Shown: positions 9,601-20,145 of the stretch, piece by piece
Position numbering within the stretch: the stretch's first letter is position 1
Layout: each line of letters starts with the position of its first letter
Assembly (NCBI GenBank): GCA_009801015.1
Contig: VHZZ01000121.1
Location: forward strand, 199,789-227,828
DNA from: Silene noctiflora
Taxonomy: Eukaryota; Streptophyta; Magnoliopsida; Caryophyllales; Caryophyllaceae
DNA: 28,040 nt
Direction of reading: 5' to 3'
The notes under the pieces: generated by a model
What the model was told of the DNA's origin: nothing
The model's database searches: none
The model's input: only the letters and a program-made list of their open reading frames with translations
Made by a program: the position numbers and the translations under genes

Positions 9601-12600
9601 TTGTAAAGGATTAAATTATTATGATTCTCTATTAATTAAGCTAATTTTTTAGACATTTATTTTGTATTTTAGTCTTCAAAAATCACCTGTAATAACTATG
9701 AATCCGCTTGTTATATTTATTGTAATACTCCCAGCATATTGGATACTCTATTTAGAGTGAATTGCATTTTCGTAAGGGGAATAATACGAATCTGGTAAAC
9801 AGAGCTTGTGTAGCACGTGGGGTATTTCGCTCTTCACCGTTTTATCGTGATCATCTTTCGAAGAATTTGTCTTTCCCTCTTATCTCTCTCATTTCCTTTC
9901 CCCCCCTTTGTTTTGAACCTTCAATCTGTAAAATTTATCTGCCCTAATGACTATGCTCCAGCCTCAAGCTACCTACCTGTCTTGAAAGTGCTAATGTAGG
10001 CCATCAGGCCATGGTAGCTTACTTTTGTACATTTGATGTCTGTTTTTTTTTTTTATAAGAAGGTTATACAGCATGACATTACCTTTCTATAGCTGAAGCT
10101 AAAACTTGGGTAGGAGCGTGGGACTGGCCTATCATGTGTTCTGGTAGGCTATGTTAAGCCTTGACCTGTGGCAGTTGAAAGTCCAGAAACTTCTGAAAGT
10201 AATTTGCGTGATGCTATTTGACTGAGCCAATGTATTAAAGTATTACCAAGTTCTGTGTTTGATGGTCATCTGTGGTTACATGCAGGACCTTAGCCAGCCC
10301 AAAAAAGAACTTGACCTCCCTGCCGGTGTTTTATCTATCTCTCTTTTGAGACACCAGGTTTGTTTTGGTTACTTTAATCCTTTTAATTTTAAAGCTCTGA
10401 AATTCACAACTTATTTGGTATCGAGGTGCTTTTAAAGTAAACATCTGCACGTGAGTACATTATCTTGCTTAGGCACACCATATTTTTTGTTAACAGAAAA
10501 TTGCACTCTGTTGGATGGTTCAAAAGGAGTCTACAGTGCATTGCTTGGGTGGTATTCTTGCAGATGATCAGGTATCAGCCTCTCTTATATTGTTTTGGTG
10601 TGCATGTGTGTGCCTGAATGTTAATGATTGATGTGAAATTCTTTTTGTAAACGGTTATGTGCAGCTGTGCAAGTTATGCCTTCCGTAGCTTTATTTGTAC
10701 ATCTACTATTTTTTTTCCTTTATTGACGTTTTCAAGTGATGATTCATGTTAGCCGACCCCAAGTCAAGTGGGGATTAAGGGTCCATTTTTGTTGGTTATG
10801 TGCCTTTCTAGGCGATTTAATGTTCTTGGAGCATCCTATGAGATGTTTTCCTTGAGTGGTTTTGTCTCTTGTATTTGATTATCTCTCTCCGTGCAATTTG
10901 GTAACATATTCAGTTTGAGTCTTTTTCAGGGACTTGGTAAAACTATATCGACTATTGCGCTTGTACAAAAGCTGAGGAACTTGCAGATGAAGTTTCAGTC
11001 AGAAAAGATTGACAATAAAAATGCCGAAGCATTGGATTTGGATGATGATGACGATGACAAGGGGAAGAAAATCGATGATGCAAATTGCAATTTAGTGAAA
11101 ACTTGCAACAACCAACCTGAAACTTTGAATCTGGATGACGATGACGACGATGATGATAATAGAAATGCCTCAGTTACTAAGAAGGAGTTGGATCCCCCAA
11201 AATGTAGTTCAAGTGCTAGCTCTTCACGCCAGACATTCTCAAGGAAGAGGCCTGCTGCAGGTACATTGATAGTGTGCCCAGCAACTGTTTTGAGGCAGTG
11301 GGCTAGAGAGTTGGACGACAAAGTTGCCGAGGAAGGAAAACTCTCTGTTTTGTTGTACCATGGTGGCAATAGGACAAAGGAACCTCTGGAGCTTGCTAAG
11401 TATGATGTCGTGCTTACCACATACGCTATAGTCAGTAACGAGGTTCCTAAACAGCCGATAGTTGATGAGGATGATGGTGAGCTAAAATTTGGGGAAAGGG
11501 CTGGAATTTCACCTGAATTTTCTACCAAGAAAAGGAAACATCCATCTACCGCAGGCAAAAAAGGAAAAAAAGGCAGAAAACTAGATGACAGCTCATTTTA
11601 TAGTGAATCTGGTGCCCTTGCCAGAGTGACTTGGTTTAGAGTGGTATTAGATGAAGCCCAAACAATCAAAAACCATAGAACCCAAACGGCTAGATCTTGC
11701 TGTGGACTTAGAGCAAAAACAAGGTGGTGTCTATCTGGAACACCAATTCAGAATTCTATTGATGAACTGTACAGTTACTTTAGATTTCTTCGACATGACA
11801 TGTATTCAAATTACAAAATATTCTGTGAAAAGATAAAATTTCCGATCTCCAGAGATCCAATTATGGGCTACAAGAAACNTCAAGCTGTACTGAAGACTTT
11901 ACTTCTCCGTCGCACAAAAGGTAAGCTGTGTCTANCATTAGCTGTGTGGGCTATGGATTNTTTGCACCCTAATGTTCANTGCGTATGGGTTCTGANTTCT
12001 TGTTGTTAGCTACTTGTTTTGAGATTTAGATACCCCATCTCCGTTTGATTGTTGACCTATTCCATTTTAGGCCGTTCCAAGTAACTTTTTACATTTCTAT
12101 GTGGCATTATACCTTAGAGTCTTTGCTCATTTACCCCTCCCCCCATTTTCTGTCTCCTCACCCCCTTCAAGTTACACCAATCCACACCACANACATCCCA
12201 AATCCCAACTCCACCACCACCAATGCTAACGTCTACTCTACATCTCATTGCTATCAGCAGATGACCCTAGCTGCAGCCGACCCAATACAACCACTTCCTA
12301 TCCTAGGTTGATCCACCCATGCAACACATAGCCTAGATTGTAGCTGGCTGCACTTTTTCCTCTGTCCTCGCAAGTCAGAATCTCTACGATTAACCTTCCC
12401 TATTTNGTTCCAGCTGCTCTTCACCAATGTTTCCCTTTCTAAGTTCAATCACAGTCACTCCTTGCATAGCCAAGCCTCTGTCTCAAGCTCTCCTCGCTAA
12501 GTCAGCCCAACCTACCCTTGTGATCCCAGCCCTGGCCACATCCGCGAACCCAGGATGAGGTGTGAGTCTGAGAGAAGGCAGTCAGAGATTGAAAGGAAAG

Positions 12601-15600
12601 TGATATAGACAGTTTCAGGGGAGATAGAAAGACGTTTGCGTGCTTCAAGGAGAAGAGAGTAAGAAGTTGACCAGGGGTGGGTTGATGATAGTGGCAGAGG
12701 AAGCAAACTGCAAGTGGAATGGGGTTGGAGAATGAGTGACTATGGTGGTGGGGAGTGACTGTTTTGTTGAGGGTGAAGTTTGTCTATTTTATTTTTACCT
12801 AAAAATTGTTTTAAAAAAATGTAAACTACCAAATATAACAGAGGGAGTCTCACACTTTCGCTCACTTCCAATTTTGCCTATTTCCAAGATTCGGGAAGAC
12901 TATTCTTGTAGTTATGTTTGACTCTATGAGAGTGTAGTNCCTTTTGTAGAAGTCCAGAATGTACAATCAAATTGAAAAAGACATCTGAGCCTCTGAGGAC
13001 AATCAATTATGGTCATAAATATGCTGCTGTGTTTATACTGATATTCTGTGTTACCTGTGTTACATATATCAGATACGCTTATCAAGTTTNTAGATTTACT
13101 ATGTGGGTTTTTCTTCAACATATGTNTTGTTTGATATGTTCAGCTTTTGTTAATTTTGTTTTATCCCGTTTGGGTTTGTTTTCTCTTCCTGTGTGATTAT
13201 AGTGCTCACATATCTTCTTTGTGCAGATACATTACTTGACGGGGAGCCTATTATATGCTTACCTCCAAAATTTATAAACATGAAGACTGTGAACTTTACC
13301 ATTGAGGAGCGGACCTTTTATGCAAAACTAGAAGCGGAATCTCGTTCACAGTTTAAGGTTTTTGTTTTTTAAATTGTTATGTCGCATTTTGCATTTAGTT
13401 GCTTCTTCCTCCATTCAATACCAAGTTACCCATTTTCTTTTTGCTCATTTTTTAAGAAACCACCATCAGTGGTGGGCAACATCACCACCAAGCTCTTTAC
13501 CACAGCCCAATCACATCGTCGTCTGCTTGCCAACATCACCACCAGGCTCTTTGGCACTGCCATACCACATCAACTCAGTACCGTCATTGTCGGCTCACCA
13601 CCACCACCACCACCATCACCATCACCATCATCAACTCATTACCAACCACCATTATTGTCGACGCCATCATTGTCCTCCCCCACAACAACCACCACCATCA
13701 CTACCATATTATTTACACTACCTTAGAACTTACCCCTCATCTGAGGAAAATGTGGGGAGGGACGCAGATCTGGATGTAATAGAATGTAGAGAGGCAAGAT
13801 CCGAGCCAATTTTTTGTGGTTGAGCATGGGATCAGTGTCTAATGCGGTTCTGGCGGTGATCTGCTGGTTGTGGGCATCGTTTGAGTGGGATCATCTGGTT
13901 GCGATTTCCGTGGGTTGGTGGTCCACTGGGGTCAGTTAGGTGGGTGGGGGTAGTTGGTTCAGCTATGGTGTAGTGGTGGTGGTGGATAAAGAGGTTATAG
14001 TGACTGAGAAAGGGGTTGAGGTTTAATTTTCGGCTGACGGGGGTCAGAAATCTCACAATGTTGTATCTGGGAGAGGGTTTAGCTTTGATTTTGTTTTTAT
14101 GTGGGGTGGGTTAAAAGATAAGTAAACATTTATCAATGGCATATTTCGTAGTTTCATGAAAGTAATTAGTACCCCAAGGGGATATTTGTTGCCAAAAAAA
14201 GGAAATGGGACACTGATTTGAATGGACCAAAAAGGAAAATGGGCAAGTTGGATTTGAACGGAGGGAGTACTATTTTTGTTTTTTTCTTTTGAAGCTACCT
14301 CCACTTACTGCACTTCATTATCTATTGTCATGAGAGTTGATGATGATCAGCATATAACAACTTGGCAGTGATATGGATATAGTTTCTCTATGTTCTTATA
14401 TAACAATTTTTTTGCTTGCACACTATAATTTTTTTTGTAATGTGATTATATCTCTTGCTCTATACATGAAGATTAAAGAGTAAACTAACCATCTTTTCGA
14501 CACTAAAAAGGGTTTTGTTTTACCTTCTGTGAGAATATAAAATCACAGCTCTTAATCTAAATTGGGAGTGGAAATTGACAAAAGATGAGACATAAGTTAA
14601 AAACATCTTACATAAAAGTGAAGCAATGTTCCATCCTTAAAAAACGAAGGGAGTATAATCTAAAATGGTCCAAGCCACATTCAGTTCTTTTTGAAATACT
14701 AGCTGTAACGACTAGTGAGAATGCTATAGCTGCCTAGTTTCTGTATTCCGAGTTCTGACAATCTTCTTTGAGTATTTTTTTTTTTTGAGGTGATTATTAT
14801 ATATTTATGGGTTCTAAAGTATGAAATTTACCTTACAGGCGTATGCTGCTGCTGGCACTGTAAATCAAAATTATGCCAACATTCTTCTCATGATTTTGCG
14901 CCTTCGGCAGGCGTGTGATCACCCGCTTCTTGTTAAGGGTTTTAATGCAGAACCTGCTAGAAGAACAAGCATGGAGAAGGCTGCGAAGCTCCCTAGAAAG
15001 ACATTGTTGCAACTGGTAGATCGCTTGGAAGCACCGTCTGCAATTTGCAGGATTTGCAGCGTATGTTCTCCCTACAAGCATTTTGCTCCATTCATTTCTT
15101 TTTGCTTGATAGACTCTATCAAACACTGTCACAAGCTACCCCCTTAAATCCAACTTATGTAGTGATCTGGATGGACTTCTTGTTGCGTTGGGTTGCTGTT
15201 GTACATAAACTGCTGTGTTTTACCCGTCATCTTTTGGGCCTTAACCAAATCGAGTCACCAAACATGGATCCCAATACATAACCTAGACGACTACTCATAA
15301 CTAATACAAAGTACTTATCTTTGTTTGATTATTTAGTTATACATTTAATTTTTTCAAAAAAAAAAAACGACTTGGTATTTTATAAAGCCCCCCCCCCCCC
15401 GGTCCATATGCAATTAAAAAAATAAGAGAAAAAATGCACAATGAGTCTGCTGTAAGACGATCCTATAGAAAGTTAGAACATGAGACTAAAGTTGTGAAAT
15501 GGTCATTAATAATATATACATTTTGCGTACTGAACAAAAAGGACCATTCTCAACAATAAAATGGTTGAAAACATGATGATAATTTTACTGACAAAGTTAT

Positions 15601-18600
15601 TGTTGACACTAAAATTGATATTGAAAAAGAAATTGGGACCTTTTAATTGATGAATTAAGTGTTCAGTACTATAAATCAATGAAGAGATATATAAGCAGCA
15701 TAAGGATTTCCCTTTTTAGTTTATTTATAACCACATTTCTATAAACCCTGCTCAATTGTTTTACACAGGACCTACAAGACCAAAGGGAATCACTTGACTA
15801 AACATCATGTTAACCATTATGCCAATTGCAGACTGCTGATAATTATCTATTGCTTATTTTACGTAAATCTGACTCAGGCCATGGCCCACTTTGGCCTACG
15901 CATAGCCTCGTCAGTCGTCACTGATTACATGATGGTTATAGGTTGAGTTGTAAATTTTTTTAACACAATGATATACCTAAGTTGATTAGTTATGAGTATT
16001 TGACAATGACTACGCGACTGAGCTAAGTCCTTGCCAATTTAGCTTAGCTTAACTCTTCAATCAGAGACTCAGGAGTATCATCTAGGGGTCACGCACTGTA
16101 CCTGCCGTGATGACTGTTTGTGTATGCTGACACTTTGTTGGTTCTGTTTGCCAGAATCTAGTGTAGCTAATGTGGTGCACACCTAATGCCTTTGCAGGAC
16201 CCTGCAGAAGACGCTGTCATTACTATCTGCGGCCATGTCTTTTGCTACCAATGTGTGGGAGACTACCTTACTGGGGATGACACTATGTGCCCAGTTCAGA
16301 GATGCAAGGAGCAGCTTTGTGAAGATGTTCTATTTTCAGAGGCTACTCTTAGGAGTTGTCTTTCAAGTGACTATAATGGCCATTTTTCAAACGGAAGTAG
16401 TTCCAAGAGTTCAATTCTGAGTAGTGAGTACAGCTCTTCTAAAATCAAGGCTGCGATGGAAATACTCATTTCTAATAGTAAAATAAATAGCCAATGTATA
16501 GAGTTGGACGATTTAGAAGACACAGATGTGAGAACCGAAAATGTGGGGAATTCAGCCTCACAAGGGCCCATAAAAACCATTGTTTTCTCCCAGTGGACTC
16601 GTATGCTGGACTTATTTGAGTATTCTTTAAATCAGCACTGCATTCAGTATAGGAGGCTTGATGGTAGTATGAGTTTGGTTGCAAGAGACAGGGCCGTCAG
16701 AGAGTTCAATTCTGATTCTGAGGTTTGCATCCTAATTTCTGTTCTCGTTGAATTCTTGATGTCTCTGATTGAGTATGCTCTATATGACAAAGTATCTATA
16801 GTAGCTCATTCAGTCCCTTTTGATAACAAATATTACCTGATTCTTCTTCTGAGAAAAACCCTGAGTTTTTCAGAAGCCACCAATGCCTCTCAGAAATATA
16901 TGGTGCCACTCGTTTTTGTGCTTTAGTTAGATAAACTGATTGATTAATCCTCTCACAATGAAAACAAGTTGTTTATAGTTTCTTGGCAATATGCATCCAT
17001 CTGTCTTATCAGTAGTCTCTCTGTGGAGTGAGTCGATTGTTTCTTAAATTTCTAGAGATATTCTAATTGGCTGGATCAGCTTTAGTGCCCATCTGTACAG
17101 TTATGAATTTCCTTTTCAAATGGAGCCATTGGCTCATTATATGTTCCTTGGTTCTTGGTTCCAGATTATGATTGAACAAAACAGAATTGCTCAGTAGACT
17201 GATGTGCTTCTTGTTATTGCTGTGAAGTAACAATCATTTGATGCTATTTTCAACGCTTTTTTTTATGGGTCATTTAAACATATCCTCTATGCTGTTACCA
17301 CAAACGTAGGAATGCCTACATCCGATCCTCCTTAGTCCAACATTTTCAGTAGCTATTGAGGCACTTGAACAATGCTATTGTTGCTGCAGCTCTTGAGGCG
17401 CATCTCTTGGCGTCTTGTTTGTGCAGTTCTAATTGTTTGGGTTTCATGTAGGTTATTGTTATGCTGATGTCTTTAAAAGCTGGAAACCTTGGTTTGAACA
17501 TGGTTGCGGCATGCCATGTTATCCTTTTAGATCTTTGGTGGAATCCAACTACGGAAGACCAAGCTATTGATCGAGCACATCGTATTGGCCAAACTCGCCC
17601 TGTTACAGTGTCAAGGATTACTATTAAAGATACTGTCGAGGATCGAATCCTAGCTCTTCAGGTATGCTAAGATACATACGTTCACTTTTTCTCCTCTCTA
17701 ATCTGTTACTTAACTCCAATCCAATATTCCAATCCATTCTACCCACTTTTCTTTTTTGGACAATCCATTCCAAGTTTCCAAACCCATTTCTTTTTTTAGC
17801 ATAAATTTACAATCTTATATGTACATAAAATGCCATTTTAAGTATAATTCATTTATCCATTCAATATACCATCAAATCTATAATAACCCAACCACTAAAA
17901 ATCCTTTAATTAATCAACACTCAAAACTCATCTCCCCTAAAATCCCAAGCTCCTAGTCACGCACGAGCCTCTCTTAACCCCCAGCCCACAACTTCACGTC
18001 ACTGCTTGTCGACCACCCACTACCTCTATAACACTATCATGCTCAACCTCCAAGGCTCCAAGGCTCCAACAACCACACACCACCCCCTGAAACCTGGACC
18101 ATTGAACCTGGACTTCAAACCATTACGTACCATGTTGCACCACCGAATCACCCACTTTGCACCACCTCGTGGCATCACCATACCACCACCTTGTGTCATC
18201 CATAACTCATCACCCCCTTGGATTTTGGTTCAAATTTTAGGGTAGGTTGAAATGCAAAAGTCGTCTTTAAACGTAGATCTACAAAAATGTAGAAAGAATA
18301 TTGTGAAAATACGTTTGCCATTGACATTATTGGCGGATATAGAATGAGTGACTTAGGGGTCGTTTGGTTCAATAAGTCGGAATGGAATGGAATGGAATGG
18401 AGTTTGATAGTAGAGTGGTATGGGGTTCTAAATCCATACTTGTCTAATCTTGTTTGGTTCACCACAAGTTATAAAAGGGGGGAATGGAGTTTGAATCCAA
18501 GGGGGGAGGGTGGGTATGGGATTCCAAGGGGTTGGGGTGGAGTTAAAATCTATTGGGTATCTAACTCCATTCCAAATCACCTCAACCAAACAATGGAATG

Positions 18601-20145
18601 GATCAAATCACCTCAATCCATTCCATTCCAATATACCCAACCAAACACCCACTTAATTTCTGACCGAAATGGTGGTGGATGGTTATGAAGACTCGCCGAC
18701 AGTGGGTTGATTTAGGTGATTGGGAAGGGTGTAGGGAGGTAATGCGTTAAGCAAAATATTATAAGTGTAAGGGTATTTGCGTCATTTTATCCTTGATGAC
18801 TTTTAATAAAACTTGTACCTGGGCCCATGGGTAGAATGGATTGGATTGGATTGAGGATAATGTTCCGGTACCATTTTCAGTTGGATGTTGTATCGAGGGA
18901 AGGGAGTTCTTGCTACACCTAATATATTTTAAAAACAATTCATAGATGAAATTTTTATGCATAGGAACTTAGGATGTTCTAGGAATTACCTTTCTTCTCT
19001 CGGCAGTCGGCACCCTTTTCCACTAGAAAACCAGATATCAAGCCAGAAACATCAAACCAGAGTTCTTTTTAGACAAGAGAATGACTATGAAAACCAGTAA
19101 ATTACAATGAATGACGGGATGGGGTTTTCTGTACTCATTGAAGAGTGCCAAATGCCAATCACCTTGATCCGGTACATTACAAAAGCAACTAGCTTAAATA
19201 AAAATACAACCTCCGTTTATATTTGTTTCTTCCATATTCCTTTTAGGGACATTTATATTTGTTTCTCCCATTTGAGAACTTTCCTTATTTGGCTGGATTA
19301 AGAGATTAAAACACCTACTTATCACTCCTTAACTATACACATTACAATAAAACTATAATTGGTTAATTCTAATTTTCATATTACCACTTAACTCCACCTT
19401 CATAACCACAACCTTCTTCCATCCACTCCACACCTGCTTCTCCATCATCACCACCTCGACAGCGCACTACCCACCTCCCTCCACCATACTCACCACCATT
19501 CGTACCGCCAGTCTGCCACGACCTACCCCTTTGGTACTGCGACGACCTTCGCTCCCCTCCCTCTATCCCTTTTTGAACAACCCTCCCTTTTCCCTTCTAC
19601 GATGCAGTTATCTCAAACATGAGAAGTTAGAACTGCAAGGTCATTAGTCTAGGCCTTAGTTTCTTATTGCAGACAGTTTTAACTTTACTCTCCCGAGTAA
19701 CATGGCTTCCGACAGTTATGTTGACCTGCAATGATATGAAAGTACCCTCTTAAAATTGGATGGTTGTGGATCCCAGAGATATCCTGATAGAGTAGCAATC
19801 AGGAATATAGATAACTAACATTTTTTTTCATTTCTCGCGCGGAATCTTTTCTTGATTTCATATAACTTTTGAGGGCTGTATCCCAGTTCTTCAGGTATGC
19901 TATGATAGCCACCTTTTGTCTTCCTAAATCTTTCATGGTTTACCGAAAGCATTTTCGATTTGCTTCTTTGTTGGTAGAGAAACAGTATTTGTTGCACCCG
20001 GGATTCACGACTTTATGCATGTGTGCAGGAAGAGAAGAGGAAAATGGTGGCATCAGCATTTGGTGAGGACCACGTTGGTGGTTCTGGTGCTCGTCTCACA
20101 ATTGACGATCTCAAATATCTATTTTTGGGAAGTCGTGTTTTGTAG
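6682..20145 (+). CDS. CHR28: SNF2 helicase with embedded RING finger, CHR27/CHR28 (FRG) family
   Basis: Spliced coding exons: 6682-6865, 6943-7080, 7233-7585, 10286-10357, 10497-10571, 10930-11920, 13227-13357, 14839-15060, 16198-16722, 17452-17661, 20029-20145. All introns are GT-AG and all phases agree, giving 1005 residues. The first ATG in exon 2 is used; no earlier in-frame ATG lies in that exon. Order: acidic N-terminus; DDQGLGKT (272-279, motif I, split by an intron); Asp-rich insert (309-350); [14 protein letters not shown] (385); [10 protein letters not shown] (433); DEAQ (515-518, motif II); LSGTPIQN (542-549); a C3HC4 RING (C718, C721, C733, H735, C738, C741, C753, C758); helicase-C with VFSQW (851) and [12 protein letters not shown] (933-944). 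An ATP-dependent nuclear chromatin remodeller with likely RING ligase activity. In Arabidopsis the family is tied to RNA-directed DNA methylation; yeast relatives are Uls1 and Rad16. An N base makes residue 591 uncertain (Leu expected). Orthology to CHR27 versus CHR28 is not settled. Confidence 0.95.
7586..8251. other. Helicase intron 4, left part
   Basis: The intron runs 7586-10285 between the exon ending AIYQAALQ and the exon beginning DLSQPKKEL, which are contiguous in the protein family. This part has no coding signal in phase with the gene and no element I can delimit. One frame of 77 codons (7731-7964) has no recognisable content. Confidence 0.35.
8254..8459. mobile_element. Stowaway-type MITE, 206 bp
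   Basis: Flanked by TA (8252-8253, 8460-8461). Left end CTCCCTCTGTCCCGGTCAAT; right end, other strand, CTACCTCCGTCCCGATCATT. These are near-perfect Stowaway inverted repeats. It shares internal sequence (GCACAAAGACCAAGGAAAAA near the left end) with the element at 4769-4988. It lies in helicase intron 4, 57 bases from a second MITE. Confidence 0.8.
8517..8774. mobile_element. Stowaway-type MITE, 258 bp, perfect 28-bp TIRs
   Basis: Flanked by TA (8515-8516, 8775-8776). The terminal 28 bases, beginning CTCCCTCCATTCAACTCCAC at the left, are matched exactly in inverted form at the right. This suggests a fairly recent insertion. No coding capacity. The internal sequence differs from the neighbouring MITE at 8254-8459, so it is a different Stowaway family. 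Confidence 0.85.
8777..10285. other. Helicase intron 4, right part
   Basis: AT-rich intron DNA. A phrase close to TCAAGG..TTAGGTTA occurs twice (about 8872 and 9119), and TTCGTGCAA / TTGCACGAA form a loose inverted pair at about 8966-8995, hinting at an old unclassified element. Nothing here continues the helicase protein; the next exon follows the acceptor TGCAG at 10285. Confidence 0.3.
10735..10798 (+). mobile_element. SINE 3' end fragment (Au-like)
   Basis: The stretch around ATTCATGTTAGCCGACCCC, then GGGGATTAAGG and a T/G-rich tail, matches the widely shared 3' end of plant tRNA-derived SINEs of the Au kind, as I remember it. No A or B box head is seen upstream, so this is a truncated copy. 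It lies in helicase intron 6 (10572-10929). Confidence 0.5.
12033..12847. mobile_element. Possible long Stowaway-like inverted-repeat element in intron 7
   Basis: TA at 12031-12032 precedes a Stowaway-like start (CCCCATCTCCGTTTGATTG). A GAGGGAG end occurs at 12841-12847 with no clear TA after it. The left half is C-rich with CCACC words and the right half G-rich with GGTGG words (about 12660-12770). This is the same architecture as the better supported element at 13405-14267. Boundaries are tentative. Three N bases in it (about 12192, 12406 and nearby) limit the reading. Confidence 0.35.
13405..14267. mobile_element. Long Stowaway-like inverted-repeat element, 863 bp
   Basis: Left end CTTCCTCCATTCAATACCAA and right end (other strand) CTCCCTCCGTTCAAATCCAA remain similar for about 45 bases, at roughly 80-85 percent by eye. 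TA follows at 14268-14269; the left flank reads TT. The left half is rich in CCACC/CATCACC, including a (CAC/CAT)n tract at about 13598-13640; the right half is rich in GGTGG. His-rich frames seen here are translations of this microsatellite, not a gene. It sits in intron 8 of the helicase gene (13358-14838). Confidence 0.55.
15061..16197. other. Helicase intron 9
   Basis: It separates the two halves of the RING finger: CRICS before it, [13 protein letters not shown] after it. It contains a long A run (about 15355-15367), a C13 run at 15388-15400 that is a likely sequencing weak spot, and AT-rich DNA between 15420 and 15760 that may be transposon-derived. No delimited element. Confidence 0.45.
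16723..17451. other. Helicase intron 10
   Basis: This intron splits helicase motif V: the exon before ends VREFNSDSE and the next begins [16 protein letters not shown]. The frame stays open for about 68 codons into the intron, but those residues match nothing in the family. No repeat with recognisable ends is seen. Confidence 0.5.
17714..18856. mobile_element. Possible 1.1-kb inverted-repeat element in intron 11
   Basis: The left end CTCCAATCCAATATTCCAAT, continuing to CCATTCTACCCA, resembles the right end read from the other strand (CCTCAATCCAATCCAATCCA, then TTCTACCCA). TAA occurs at 17711-17713 and 18858-18860. The left half is rich in CCACC and the right half in GGTGG. A separate MITE (18356-18650) sits inside. 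The ends are low in complexity, so the boundary call is tentative. Confidence 0.4.
18356..18650. mobile_element. MITE, 295 bp, ACTTA target duplication
   Basis: Identical ACTTA flanks lie at 18351-18355 and 18651-18655. The left end reads GGGGTCGTTTGGTTC and the right end, other strand, GGGTGTTTGGTTGGGT. The inverted repeats continue inward as TGGAATGGAATGG against CCATTCCATTCCA. The GTTTGGTT termini are typical of several plant MITE groups (hAT- or PIF-like). The 5-bp duplication does not settle the superfamily. Confidence 0.65.
19208..19600. mobile_element. Possible truncated Stowaway-like element in intron 11
   Basis: TA at 19206-19207 is followed by a Stowaway-like start containing CCTCCGTTTATATTTGTTTC, and then by a CCACC-rich stretch (about 19390-19560) like the left halves of the elements at 13405 and 12033. 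No matching right end is found, so it would be a left-half fragment. The phrase TTTATATTTGTTTCT occurs twice within 60 bases at the start. Confidence 0.35.
19880..19907 (+). repeat. CHR28: Near-copy of the exon 11 end and its splice donor
   Basis: These 28 bases match 17647-17674 at 25 of 28 positions. The source segment spans the last five codons of helicase exon 11 and the GTATGCTA donor. Weaker similarity seems to extend about 15-30 bases further upstream. It lies 122 bases before the last coding exon. It could be a decayed partial exon duplication or a duplication made when the DNA between the copies was inserted. It keeps a usable-looking donor but no upstream acceptor that I can identify. 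Confidence 0.6.

Noticed and set aside
10995-11558. 187-codon open frame on the minus strand opposite helicase exon 7
   Set aside because: Its Ser-rich tracts are the complement of the Asp codons of the helicase. The sense strand has clear family motifs, so this is a shadow frame.
13362-13823. His-rich frame (poly-His tract) in helicase intron 8
   Set aside because: It is a translation of the CAC/CAT microsatellite inside the inverted-repeat element at 13405-14267, with no domain and no splice support.
14625-14660. Lone Stowaway-like end (GAAGGGAGTA)
   Set aside because: No matching inverted terminus could be found within about 400 bases, so no element can be delimited.
16723-16926. Extension of helicase exon 10 into intron 10
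   Set aside because: Open for about 68 codons, but the family sequence continues directly at 17452 with [11 protein letters not shown] and there is a GT donor at 16723.
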